32,701 nucleotides of DNA from Chloroflexota bacterium (GTDB lineage Bacteria > Chloroflexota > Limnocylindria > Limnocylindrales > CSP1-4). This document shows, in pieces, positions 6,666 to 14,638 of the stretch. The stretch covers positions 1-32,701 of the forward strand of contig PMYK01000054.1 of assembly GCA_003171255.1 (NCBI GenBank), in the 5' to 3' direction. The notes below the pieces were generated by a model that was not told where the DNA came from, did no database searches, and was given only the letters and a program-made list of their open reading frames with translations. How positions within the stretch are numbered: position 1 is the stretch's first letter; each line of letters opens with the position of its first letter. The position numbers and the translations under genes were made by a program.

Positions 6666-7166
6666 ATGCCGATCATCCGTAACGTCGTCGTCCACATCAA
6701 CAACGAGCAGCCGATAATCGTCGATCTCATGGCGGAGCCGACGCCCTCGGACGTCGCCCTGGTTTGCCGGAATGTGCGCTCGTTGGCCGGAAAGAAGCCC
6801 ATCTTCGTCAACGCGCCCGACTCGACGTTCGTCATTCCATTGGCGCACGTTCACGTCGTTGAGCTGCCGCAGGCGTCGCTGGAGGCCTTCGCGGCGGAAA
6901 GCGCTGCGCAGGCGGCCCAGGCAACGGAAGCTGCCGGGGCCGCCCGAACCGAGGCGGCCCGAACCGAGGCGGCCCGAACCGAGGCGGCCGGCGTCGAGTC
7001 GGAGTACTCGGGGTTTCCACTGGCCCGCCGGGCCTGGCCCACCGGCGACGGAGAGGATCCCTGGGTCGCGGCAGCGAAAACCCCGACGGGCGACGGGCCG
7101 GAGGGCGGACCGGCCAATCCGGACGGCCTCGACGACGACCTGATGCGCCGCATCCGAGAGGCTTGA
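6666..7166 (+). CDS. Hypothetical protein with an AARTE tandem repeat
   Basis: 166 residues from ATG 6666. No family is recognised. Residues 1-75 look folded: MPIIRNVVVHINNEQPIIVD followed by DVALVCRNVRSLAGKKPIFV and FVIPLAHVHVVEL alternate beta strands with short turns, like a small all-beta or alpha/beta domain. Residues about 78-110 are an Ala/Glu/Arg-rich helical stretch containing three exact copies of a 15-bp unit (6942-6986) that encode AARTE. The remaining 55 residues are Gly/Pro/Asp-rich and probably disordered, ending in a short charged helix. No signal peptide or membrane segment, so cytoplasmic. No clear ribosome binding site precedes the ATG and the gap to the CAP gene is 54 bp, so it could be read from the upstream transcript. 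A strong hairpin follows directly. Confidence 0.65.
   Translation: MPIIRNVVVHINNEQPIIVDLMAEPTPSDVALVCRNVRSLAGKKPIFVNAPDSTFVIPLAHVHVVELPQASLEAFAAESAAQAAQATEAAGAARTEAARTEAARTEAAGVESEYSGFPLARRAWPTGDGEDPWVAAAKTPTGDGPEGGPANPDGLDDDLMRRIREA
6942..6986 (+). repeat. Three perfect 15-bp tandem repeats
   Basis: The unit GCCCGAACCGAGGCG is repeated at 6942-6956, 6957-6971 and 6972-6986 without a mismatch. It is in frame with the hypothetical protein (five codons per unit), so copy-number change would keep the frame. Perfect identity indicates recent expansion or a collapse-prone assembly site. Confidence 0.85.
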
Positions 7167-7167
7167 C

Positions 7168-7189
7168 GTCAGGGCGGTGGCACCCTGAC
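7168..7189 (+). terminator. Hairpin terminator after the hypothetical gene
   Basis: GTCAGGG (7168-7174), 8-nt loop, CCCTGAC (7183-7189), a perfect 7-bp stem starting two bases after the stop codon. The downstream TCTCGTTCGTC is only weakly T-rich. Confidence 0.5.
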
Positions 7190-7267
7190 TCTCGTTCGTC
7201 CGGCGAGACGCGGCCCGTCTGAGGGAGCCCAGTTTGGCCATGAAACGGCCAGGTGATTGTCTGATGC

Positions 7268-7273
7268 TAGACT
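7268..7273 (+). promoter_or_regulatory. Extended -10 TGC-TAGACT, predicted leaderless topA promoter
   Basis: TAGACT with TG one base upstream (7265-7266), followed by 7 nt and ATG 7281. A TGGCC/GGCCA hairpin (7235-7239, 7247-7251) lies just upstream. Confidence 0.5.
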
Positions 7274-7280
7274 CCCGCCG

Positions 7281-9746
7281 ATGAGCGGCAACCTTGTGAT
7301 AGTCGAGTCGCCGGCGAAGGCGAAGACGATCGAGCGGTATCTGGGCCCGGGCTACACCGTGCTCGCCTCGTATGGCCATGTCCGGGATCTGCCCGAGAAC
7401 CCCGGCAAGAACCAGCTCGGCGTGGACGTGGACCACGACTTCGAGCCTGTTTACGAAGTTGTGGCCGACCGCAAGAAGCAGCTCTCGGCGATCCAGAAGG
7501 CGGCGGCAAAGGCCGATCTGGTCTACCTCGCCACCGACCTCGACCGCGAGGGAGAGGCCATTGCGTGGCACGTGGCCGAGGCCGCGAATCTCGCGCCCGA
7601 ACGAACTCGACGGGTCACTTTCTCCGAGATCACGGAGGCGGCAATCAAGCGCGCCTTCGCCGAACCTCGCTCGATAGACCGCAATCTGGTCGACGCCCAG
7701 CAGGCGCGCCGGGTAGTCGACCGACTCGTCGGCTACACCCTGAGCCCGCTGCTGTGGCGCAAGGTTCGGGCCGGGCTGTCGGCCGGGCGCGTCCAGTCGG
7801 TCGCGGTTCGCATCGTTGTCGACCGCGAACGCGAGATTCGCGCCTTCACCGCCCGCGAGTACTGGACGCTCAAGGCCGTCCTGATCGCCCCCAACGGCGA
7901 GACGTTCGAAGCGGATCTGGTCCGCATCGGCGGCAAGAAGCCCGAGGTCGGCGACGGCGAAACTGCCGAGCGCCACGCCGCGGCGATTCGGGCCAGCCGG
8001 CCGATCGTCACCGACGTCTCGGTCAAGAAGACGAACCGGACGCCCGCGCCGCCGTTCACGACATCGAGCCTGCAGCAGGAGGCTAGTCGCAAGCTCGGCT
8101 TCTCGCCAAAGCGGACGATGAGTGCCGCCCAGCGGTTGTACGAAGGCGTGGAAACAGACGAGGGCCAGGTTGGCCTGATCACATACATGCGAACCGATTC
8201 CGTGGCTCTGTCCAGCCAGGCCATGGCCGAGGCAGCCCGCGTCATCGAGTCTCGCTTCGGGCCGGAGTACACGACTCCCAAGGGCCGGGCCTTCAAGACC
8301 AAGACACGCAACGCCCAGGAGGCCCACGAGGCCATCAGGCCGACGTCGTTCCACCGCGATCCGGATGCCTTGTCGAAGCGCCTGGGCAGCGACGAGGCTC
8401 GTCTGTACCGCCTCATCTGGCAGCGAGCCCTGGCCAGTCAGATGGCGGCCAAGGAGCAGGAGACCACCAGCGTCGATCTCTCGGCCGACGGCTACGAGCT
8501 TCGAGCGAACGCGACACGGACCACGTTCGACGGCTTCTCGCGTGTCTATACCGAAGGCCACGACGACGTCGAGGAGGAGGCCGAGTGCCGCCTGCCGGTG
8601 CTGGCGAAGGGCGATGCCGCAGGCGTCGAATCGGTTGCACCGCTGCAGCACTTCACGGAGCCGCCGCCGCGATACACGGAGGCGACCCTGATCAAGGCCC
8701 TCGAAGAGCACGGCATCGGGCGACCGTCCACGTATGCGGCGACGATCTCGACCATCCTCGATCGAGGCTACGTCAAGGTCAAGGAGCGTCGACTCTATCC
8801 CGAGACCGTCGGCGAGGTCGTGACCGACCTGCTCGTCTGCCATTTCGGCGAGTTCGTCGACCTCGAGTTCACGGCCCGAATGGAAGACGAGCTGGACGCC
8901 GTGGCCGACGGCAAGCTGGCCTGGGTTCCCGTCGTCCGCGCCTTCTACACGCCGTTCCATGCGCGGATCGAAGAGAAGACCAAGGAGCTGCGCCGGGCGG
9001 ACTTCACCACCCGACCCTCGGACGAGGTCTGCTCGGAAGGCCATCCGATGGTCATCCGGCTGGGCCGGTATGGCGAGTTCCTGGCCTGCTCCATGTACCC
9101 GGAGCACAAGGAGACACGCGAGTTGCCCGGATCGGGCACCGATGGCAGCAAGGCTGCGGGCGATGGAGCGGCCGATGCCTCAGGCGAGCCCCTGGTTCCG
9201 GAGATCTGCCCGAAATGCGGCGCCGTGGATGCCGGCGTCCTGGTCCAGCGGCGCGGCCGGTTCGGGCCGTTCATGGGCTGCTCCCGCTACCCCGACTGCG
9301 ACTACATAAAGAAGGACGGGCCGCCGCCGCCCGAGCCGCTCGGCTTTGAGGTCGCCTGCCCGACGTGCCAGAAGGGCCACCTCGTGACCCGTCGGGCCCG
9401 CCGAACCGGTTCGCTGTTCTGGGGCTGCTCGCGCTACCCGAGCTGCCGCTTCACCACGTCGCATGAACCGGTTGGGGCCCTGCACGACATCGACGGTGGA
9501 CCCGTGGCACGGAACGGCGAGGCCGCGCTGTGCCTGGTTTGTGGCGCTCCGATCGAGCTGACGGGGATCGACGATCCGGTGGGCCGGCGCCTGGTAGGCG
9601 GAGAGGCAAACCCGGCCGCACTGGCGCGCCCGGCGTTGAGTCGACCGCGCCGCAGCAGCCGCGCCACGGGCGGTAGCGGCGCTCGAAGTTCAGCCGGTCG
9701 AAAGACAGCCGGCGCCCGCAGTGGCGGCGCACGCCGCCCGGAATGA
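7281..9746 (+). CDS. topA: DNA topoisomerase I (type IA)
   Basis: 821 residues. It relaxes negatively supercoiled DNA by cutting one strand through a phosphotyrosine. The TOPRIM domain opens the protein ([17 protein letters not shown], with the catalytic Glu) and contains [12 protein letters not shown] with the metal-binding acidic residues. The nucleophile is Tyr302 in LITYMRTDS. Conserved HEAIRPT and the GIGRPSTYA helix follow. The C-terminus has three zinc-ribbon modules from about 580: a degenerate one beginning CSEGHP, then CPKCG...GCSRYPDC and CPTC...GCSRYPSC, and a lone CLVCG near 755; the last 60 residues are basic and low complexity. ATG 7281 is chosen over TTG 7257 because it is where [10 protein letters not shown] starts and it lies 7 nt after TAGACT. 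The stop overlaps the recombinase start (ATGA), so the two are translated from one message. Confidence 0.97.
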   Translation: MSGNLVIVESPAKAKTIERYLGPGYTVLASYGHVRDLPENPGKNQLGVDVDHDFEPVYEVVADRKKQLSAIQKAAAKADLVYLATDLDREGEAIAWHVAEAANLAPERTRRVTFSEITEAAIKRAFAEPRSIDRNLVDAQQARRVVDRLVGYTLSPLLWRKVRAGLSAGRVQSVAVRIVVDREREIRAFTAREYWTLKAVLIAPNGETFEADLVRIGGKKPEVGDGETAERHAAAIRASRPIVTDVSVKKTNRTPAPPFTTSSLQQEASRKLGFSPKRTMSAAQRLYEGVETDEGQVGLITYMRTDSVALSSQAMAEAARVIESRFGPEYTTPKGRAFKTKTRNAQEAHEAIRPTSFHRDPDALSKRLGSDEARLYRLIWQRALASQMAAKEQETTSVDLSADGYELRANATRTTFDGFSRVYTEGHDDVEEEAECRLPVLAKGDAAGVESVAPLQHFTEPPPRYTEATLIKALEEHGIGRPSTYAATISTILDRGYVKVKERRLYPETVGEVVTDLLVCHFGEFVDLEFTARMEDELDAVADGKLAWVPVVRAFYTPFHARIEEKTKELRRADFTTRPSDEVCSEGHPMVIRLGRYGEFLACSMYPEHKETRELPGSGTDGSKAAGDGAADASGEPLVPEICPKCGAVDAGVLVQRRGRFGPFMGCSRYPDCDYIKKDGPPPPEPLGFEVACPTCQKGHLVTRRARRTGSLFWGCSRYPSCRFTTSHEPVGALHDIDGGPVARNGEAALCLVCGAPIELTGIDDPVGRRLVGGEANPAALARPALSRPRRSSRATGGSGARSSAGRKTAGARSGGARRPE

Positions 9747-10882
9747 CGGACCGGCCGGCAGCCGATCCTGCGCCGGCAACGGCAACGGCGATAGCGATAG
9801 CCACGGCGATGGCCACGGCCGAGCGCTTCCTTCAGGCGCTCGAGGCGCGCGGCTCTTCGCCGAACACGATCCGCTCCTACCGAACCGGCCTCAACAACTA
9901 CCTCGGCTGGGTTGGCGCAAATGGCCACGACTGGCGAGCCCCAGGTCGCGCCGCGCTTCGGGCCTACATGGCGGCCCTGGGGGAGGGGCGTGGCAAACGC
10001 ACCGTGGCCCAGAGACTGGCGGCGCTGCGCTCGTTCTACAGGTTCACGACACGACAGGGTTTGACGCCGGGCAATCCGTTGTCGGCCCTGGCCACTCCCC
10101 GTCAGCCGCGCCGCCTGCCCGAGGTGCTGACCGTGGCTCAGACCGAGCGGCTCATCCAGGCCGCCGCTGAGCAGGGGCCGGCCACGTCCGGGGTGTATGC
10201 CGCGCGCCAGGCCGGCTCCCGCCCGACGGCCCACGCCGATCTGGAGGCCGCCCTGGCCCTGCGCGACGTGGCGATCATCGAGACCGCGTATGCCGCCGGA
10301 CTGCGCATCAGCGAGCTCGCTTCATTGACGATAGGCTCCGTTGACCTCAAGCGAGGTGAGGTGCGCGTCACCGGAAAGGGCCGCAAGGAGCGGGCATCGC
10401 TGCTCGGACGCCCGTCGCGGGCCGCTCTGGCTCGATACCTCGAGGCCGCTCGCCCGTTCCTGGCGAGCCTGGCGATCTCGGGCCGGGCCGGCGAGGCCGA
10501 CCGCGGCGTCCTGTTCCTCAACCATCTCGGCATGCCCCTGGGCGTGAGAGGCATGCGCTATCGCCTAGAGCGGCTGCGGGTGGCCGCGGGTTTGCCGGTT
10601 GGCGTCTCGCCCCACACGCTGCGGCACAGTTTCGCCACTCATCTTCTGGATGGGGGAGCCGACCTGCGCGTGGTCCAGGAACTGCTTGGGCACGAGAGCC
10701 TCGCCACCACCCAGATCTACACGCATGTTTCGCCGGCTCGGCTGCGAGCCGCGTACACTGCTTCTCACCCCCGCGCGGTGCTTTCGACCGGGGCCGGGCA
10801 GTTCCGGTCCGCCGCCGAAACCGAGGTGGACCCGGGATCGGGAGCCGGTCGGGCCGCGCCCGAACTGGACGTCGACCCGTAG
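9743..10882 (+). CDS. XerC/XerD-like tyrosine recombinase
   Basis: 379 residues, overlapping the topA stop by ATGA. Core-binding domain: [25 protein letters not shown] to about residue 110. Catalytic domain: Arg188 ([11 protein letters not shown]), Lys212 (TGKGRKE), His291 and Arg294 ([12 protein letters not shown]), His317 ([12 protein letters not shown]) and nucleophile Tyr326; all present, so it should be active. Xer proteins resolve chromosome dimers at dif, and the topA-xer pairing is known in several phyla. Three oddities make it longer than the usual 300 residues: an Ala-Thr/Ile/Met leader from seven near-identical hexamers (9776-9817), an insert of about 25 residues before Arg188 ([20 protein letters not shown]), and a 40-residue acidic tail after the catalytic Tyr region. 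ATG 9809 is an alternative start that would drop the repetitive leader. Confidence 0.93.
   Translation: MTDRPAADPAPATATAIAIATAMATAERFLQALEARGSSPNTIRSYRTGLNNYLGWVGANGHDWRAPGRAALRAYMAALGEGRGKRTVAQRLAALRSFYRFTTRQGLTPGNPLSALATPRQPRRLPEVLTVAQTERLIQAAAEQGPATSGVYAARQAGSRPTAHADLEAALALRDVAIIETAYAAGLRISELASLTIGSVDLKRGEVRVTGKGRKERASLLGRPSRAALARYLEAARPFLASLAISGRAGEADRGVLFLNHLGMPLGVRGMRYRLERLRVAAGLPVGVSPHTLRHSFATHLLDGGADLRVVQELLGHESLATTQIYTHVSPARLRAAYTASHPRAVLSTGAGQFRSAAETEVDPGSGAGRAAPELDVDP
9776..9817 (+). repeat. Run of seven related hexamers in the recombinase leader
   Basis: GCAACG twice, GCGATA twice, then GCCACG, GCGATG, GCCACG. The frame encodes alternating Ala with Thr, Ile or Met. This is a microsatellite-like expansion at the very start of the gene. 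Confidence 0.7.
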
Positions 10883-10929
10883 CCGTCGGCGGTCCTCGGT
10901 CGCCCGGTCTCATCAACGGAGGTCAGCAG

Positions 10930-12171
10930 ATGGCTGAGCAGTTCACGATGGATGCCACGAGGGGCCGCGGTGCCGCCCCGCAGCGAGCGTCCGTTGTGGA
11001 CATGGCTCCGGAGACTTCGACCTGGGACGGATTCGTCGCCCGCTCCAATCCGGGCTCGTATCTTCAGACGAGCGCGTGGGCAGAGGTAAAGGCGGCCAAT
11101 GGCTGGGTTCCGCTGCGCTTCATGGGTTCGTGCGTTGACGAGTCGAACCGGAGCGTCGAGCCAGGTGGGTCGATCGTGATCACACCCGGCCCAGTTGGCG
11201 CCGAAACGGCGGATGAGGACCAACCCGAGGCGGCCGGCGAAGAGACCACATTCGGAGTCCAACTCCTGATCCGCAAGCCCCGGCTGTTCCCCTGGGCCTT
11301 CGCCTACGCGCCCAGAGGCCCGGTCTTCGAGTTCTGGAACCCGGCCACGCTGGATGCCTTCACCGGAGCTCTGCGTCAGGCCGTGGCTTCCCGTCCGGAC
11401 CGGATCTCGCATGTTCGAATCGAGCCCGAGATCGAGATGAACGGCCCGTGGGACGTCGAGGGCGAGTTCCGCCATGCCCTGCGTCGCAACGGCTGGCGAG
11501 TCGGAACGCCAATTCAGCCGCCCCGGACCCGTCAGGTTGACCTTCGCGCAGACGAGGCGGCGTTGTGGGGCGACCTGCGCAAGAAGTGGCGCCAGTACGC
11601 GAACAAGGCCCGCAAGAGCGGCGTGCGAGTCGTCGACGCAACCGTCGATCGCCTGCCTGAGTTCTATTCGATCTACCGCGAGACGGCCAGGCGGGCCGGG
11701 TTCGTGATCCGAACATACGAGTCGTACCTGGGCGTCTGGAATGCCTTCGCGCGGCTGGGCATGGCTCGGCTGCTGATGGCGGAAGGCCCCGACGGTGTCG
11801 GCCTGGCCACGCTCTTCGTCCTGCGCGTCGGCGATCGCGTGATCGAGCCGTATGGCGGCATGACCGAGGCCGGCGCCGAATGCCGCGCCAACTACCTCCT
11901 GAAATGGGAGGCCATGCGGACGTCGCGCGACCAGGGCGCAACGAGCTACGACATGTGGGGCATTTCGCACGAGGGCATTGAGCACTTCAAGGCCGGCTTC
12001 GGCGGCCACGAGATCGACTATGTCGGGGCGTGGAACCTGGTCCTCGACCCGGCCGGCCGGCTCGCATTCGACAGCGCACAGGCGATGCAAGACCGCATCG
12101 GCGCCTGGCGCCACGGCATCCGCAAGGTCCGGGGTCGACCGCACGCCACGGCCGAAGAGACAGCCGAGTGA
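10930..12171 (+). CDS. FemAB/FemX-family peptidoglycan aminoacyltransferase
   Basis: 413 residues from ATG 10930, 6 nt after GGAGGT (10918-10923). Family members add amino acids from aminoacyl-tRNA to the third residue of lipid II, building the interpeptide bridge. Characteristic text: TWDGFVARSNPGSYLQTSAWAEVK at the start, FPWAFAYAPRGPVF, then TRQVDLRADEAALWGDLRKKWRQYANKARKSGV (the typical helical linker after the first GNAT-like half), FYSIYRETARRAGFVIRTYESYL in the second half, and ATSYDMWGISHEGIEHFKAGFGG near the end, a strong family signature. An acidic insertion of about 45 residues (70-115) interrupts the first domain. The stop overlaps the GTG of the MurE-like gene (GTGA), which places both in peptidoglycan precursor synthesis. 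Which amino acid is added cannot be read from sequence. Confidence 0.9.
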   Translation: MAEQFTMDATRGRGAAPQRASVVDMAPETSTWDGFVARSNPGSYLQTSAWAEVKAANGWVPLRFMGSCVDESNRSVEPGGSIVITPGPVGAETADEDQPEAAGEETTFGVQLLIRKPRLFPWAFAYAPRGPVFEFWNPATLDAFTGALRQAVASRPDRISHVRIEPEIEMNGPWDVEGEFRHALRRNGWRVGTPIQPPRTRQVDLRADEAALWGDLRKKWRQYANKARKSGVRVVDATVDRLPEFYSIYRETARRAGFVIRTYESYLGVWNAFARLGMARLLMAEGPDGVGLATLFVLRVGDRVIEPYGGMTEAGAECRANYLLKWEAMRTSRDQGATSYDMWGISHEGIEHFKAGFGGHEIDYVGAWNLVLDPAGRLAFDSAQAMQDRIGAWRHGIRKVRGRPHATAEETAE

Positions 12172-13841
12172 TCCCGACCGAGGGCGAGGCTGCGCCGGCC
12201 GACTCGATGGCGCAGCTGCTGGCAGCGGCCGAGCCATCCTCGAAGCGTCGAGTCGGTGAGCTGATCGAGCGACTCGAGGCTTCGGGCCGTCTGCGCACGG
12301 TCCGCCCGGCTCCGCCCACCGTCGCCGGTAGTAGCCGACCTGGGCCCGGATTGGGCGCCCTTCGGGTCGCCGGCGTTACATTCGACTCCCGGCACGTCCG
12401 CGCTGGGGCCGTGTTCGTGGCCGTGCGCGGCGCCCATGCGGACGGCCATGACTACGTGGCTGCGGCCGCCGCCCTGGGCGCATCGGCCGCAATCGTGGAG
12501 CGGCCCGTTGCCGGCGCCGCGTTGCCTCAGATAGTGGTCGACGACGCTCGGCGCGCCCTGGCCACGGCCGCGGCGTGGTGGTACGGCGACCCAAGCCGGG
12601 AGTTGGGCGTCGTGGGCATCACCGGCACCGACGGCAAGACCACGGTCTCATTTCTGGCGGCGGCAGTCATGGAGGCGGCGGGCATCTCCACGGGTTTCAT
12701 CACCACGGCGGCTGCCAGGGTGGGGACCCTCCGCACGGCCAACCCCGAACACGTCACTACCCCAGAGGCGCCGCAGCTGCAGCGACTGCTCCGAGCAATG
12801 GTCGTGGCCGGCAACGAAGCCGCCGTTGTCGAAACCACGTCGCACGGGCTGGCCCTCGATCGCGTCGCCGAGATCGCATACGACGTGGCCATCTTCACCA
12901 ACCTGAGTCACGAGCACCTCGAGCTCCACGGCACCTTCGAGGCCTATCGCGACGCCAAGCTGAGTCTCTTCCGACGGCTGGGCGGCCAGGTCCCGGAGAA
13001 GGCACTGGCGCGGGTCTGGCCGCGTGTCGCCATCGTGAATGCCGACGACTCGGCCGCGCCGCTCTTCATTGCTGCCGCCGGCGAGGCCGGAGCCCGAGCC
13101 CGAGTACTTGCATATGGCGTCGCTGCCTCGGCCGACGTCAGGGCAACGAATTTCGACGAAGGTGCCCGCTCAACGCGCTTCGACGTCGCCACTCCGCGCT
13201 GGGAGAGCCGGATGGAGGTGCAGCTCGTCGGGCGCTTCAACGTCAGCAACGCCCTGGCCGCGATCGCCCTCGGCGAAGCGCTGGAGCTCGATCCCGATGG
13301 GATTCGGCGAAGCCTTGCGTCCGCGGCGGGTGTGCCCGGCAGGATGGAGCGAGTGGATTGCGGGCAGCCCTTCGGCGTCGTCGTTGACTATGCTCACTCG
13401 CCTGCGTCGCTGGAGAATGTCCTCGAGGTACTCGGTCCTTTGGCGGCGGCGGGCGGGGGTGGTCTCATTGTGGTTTTCGGCTCCGCAGGCGAGCGTGACC
13501 TTTTGAAGCGGCCGATGATGGGCCGCATCGCCGGGGATCACTGTCGCCTGGTGGTGGTCACGGATGAGGATCCTCGAGGCGAGGAGAGCCAGGCGATCCT
13601 CGATGAAATCGCGGCGGGTGCGGAGGCCGCGGGAAGTCGGCCGGGGCGGGACCTGCTCTGCATCGCCGACCGGCGGGCCGCCATCGAGGCCGCCTTCGAG
13701 CGTGCCGGGCCCGGCGATGTTGTTCTTCTGGCAGGCAAAGGTCACGAGCAAACCATCATCATGAGCGACGGACCGAAGCCCTGGGACGAGCGGTCCGAAG
13801 CAGTTCGAGCGCTCGGCCAGCTTGGCTACCGACGGGCCTGA
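12168..13841 (+). CDS. murE: UDP-MurNAc-tripeptide synthetase (MurE-type Mur ligase)
   Basis: 557 residues from GTG 12168, which overlaps the previous stop as GTGA; ATG 12207 is a possible alternative (544 residues). The protein adds the third stem-peptide residue to UDP-MurNAc-L-Ala-D-Glu using ATP in the cytoplasm. N-terminal substrate domain: VAGVTFDSRHVRAGAVFVAV. ATP-binding loop: GITGTDGKTTVSFL, with Lys157. Central motifs: TTSHGLALDRV and FTNLSHEHLELHGTFEAYRDAKLSLF, which contains the conserved Lys that is carbamylated in Mur ligases. C-terminal domain: VDYAHSPASLENVL and the amino-acid recognition loop VTDEDPRGEE. The loop keeps the Arg of the meso-diaminopimelate motif DNPR but has Glu-Asp before Pro, so the added residue (diaminopimelate, ornithine or lysine) stays open. 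An N-terminal extension of about 60 residues is Pro-rich. Confidence 0.92.
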   Translation: MIPTEGEAAPADSMAQLLAAAEPSSKRRVGELIERLEASGRLRTVRPAPPTVAGSSRPGPGLGALRVAGVTFDSRHVRAGAVFVAVRGAHADGHDYVAAAAALGASAAIVERPVAGAALPQIVVDDARRALATAAAWWYGDPSRELGVVGITGTDGKTTVSFLAAAVMEAAGISTGFITTAAARVGTLRTANPEHVTTPEAPQLQRLLRAMVVAGNEAAVVETTSHGLALDRVAEIAYDVAIFTNLSHEHLELHGTFEAYRDAKLSLFRRLGGQVPEKALARVWPRVAIVNADDSAAPLFIAAAGEAGARARVLAYGVAASADVRATNFDEGARSTRFDVATPRWESRMEVQLVGRFNVSNALAAIALGEALELDPDGIRRSLASAAGVPGRMERVDCGQPFGVVVDYAHSPASLENVLEVLGPLAAAGGGGLIVVFGSAGERDLLKRPMMGRIAGDHCRLVVVTDEDPRGEESQAILDEIAAGAEAAGSRPGRDLLCIADRRAAIEAAFERAGPGDVVLLAGKGHEQTIIMSDGPKPWDERSEAVRALGQLGYRRA

Positions 13842-13874
13842 CGGCGCCGCGTCGCAATTGGAGGCGGAGAACAG

Positions 13875-14585
13875 ATGCGATCCTGCTTGATCCAGCTGCT
13901 GATAACGGCGGCCGTCATCTTCGCCCTGCTGTGGTTCGGCCTGCCGTTCGGCGCGAGCTGGCTGGCAACCAACGCCCTCGGTGCGTCAGGCTTCACCGGC
14001 ACGGACACCAAGGTGGAGGTTTCCGCGAACGTGCCGCCGCGCATCCTCCTGGGCCATGCCGACAGGATCACGCTTACCTCCAAGCAGGTTTTCGTGGGTG
14101 ATCTGCACGCCGCCGCGATCGACCTGACGCTCGGCAACGTCGACCTGTTGAATCGCACAGCCGGGACGGTTACGGGAACGCTGACGGGTGTCAGCGTTCC
14201 GGCTGCGAACGGCGAACCGGCGACCATCGACACAGCCGTGCTGGACGGATCGGGCACGTCTGCGACGGCCACGCTGTCGATCTCTGGCGCCGAGGTGCAG
14301 AGCCTGGCCGCGTCACAGCTCAAGGCCCAGACCGGGATGGTCGGCACGGTGAAGCTTGCCGCGCCTGACAACGTCACCGTCACGATCCACGGAACCTCGC
14401 AACCTGGCCACCTCGTCGTCAACGGCGGCGCCCTGCAGCTGGTTCCCGTGAGCGACGCTCTGCCGACGGTGAACCTGATCGATGCCGGTGGCGGCAACCC
14501 CTTCCAGCTCCAGAGCGTGGCTGTGAACGGCACCGGCGTCACGCTGGTCGGGACAATGGATCTGCAAGCGCTTCTCGGGCTGTAG
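13875..14585 (+). CDS. LmeA-like (DUF2993) membrane-anchored lipid-binding protein
   Basis: 236 residues. ATG 13875 follows a purine-rich GGAGGCGGAGA stretch (13860-13870). Residues 3-22 form a single hydrophobic N-terminal helix that is an anchor or signal peptide. The rest is beta-rich with repeated Thr/Val/Asp text (VEVSANVPPRILLGHADRIT, DLHAAAIDLTLGNVDLL, TATLSISGAEVQSLAASQLK, LQSVAVNGTGVTLVGTMDL), the pattern of DUF2993, whose mycobacterial member LmeA binds phosphoinositides in the envelope. It has no enzyme motif. It lies 33 bp after murE in the same direction and is probably co-transcribed with the cell-wall genes, which fits an envelope role. Assignment is by pattern, so moderate. 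Confidence 0.7.
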   Translation: MRSCLIQLLITAAVIFALLWFGLPFGASWLATNALGASGFTGTDTKVEVSANVPPRILLGHADRITLTSKQVFVGDLHAAAIDLTLGNVDLLNRTAGTVTGTLTGVSVPAANGEPATIDTAVLDGSGTSATATLSISGAEVQSLAASQLKAQTGMVGTVKLAAPDNVTVTIHGTSQPGHLVVNGGALQLVPVSDALPTVNLIDAGGGNPFQLQSVAVNGTGVTLVGTMDLQALLGL

Positions 14586-14625
14586 CGGGGACCTGCCCGG
14601 AGCCGGTCCGACGGGGATCGACTGT

Positions 14626-14631
14626 TAGACT
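14626..14631 (+). promoter_or_regulatory. Extended -10 TGT-TAGACT, predicted leaderless rel promoter
   Basis: TAGACT with TG at 14623-14624, followed by 7 nt and ATG 14639. Hexamer, TG extension and spacing are the same as at topA. Confidence 0.5.
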
Positions 14632-14638
14632 CATTTCG

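Noticed and set aside
5361-9107. A minus-strand open frame of 1248 residues across the CAP gene, the hypothetical gene and topA
   Set aside because: It is antisense to three well-supported genes, has low-complexity Arg/Leu/Gly/Val text and no recognisable domain. Long mirror frames are expected opposite GC-rich codons.
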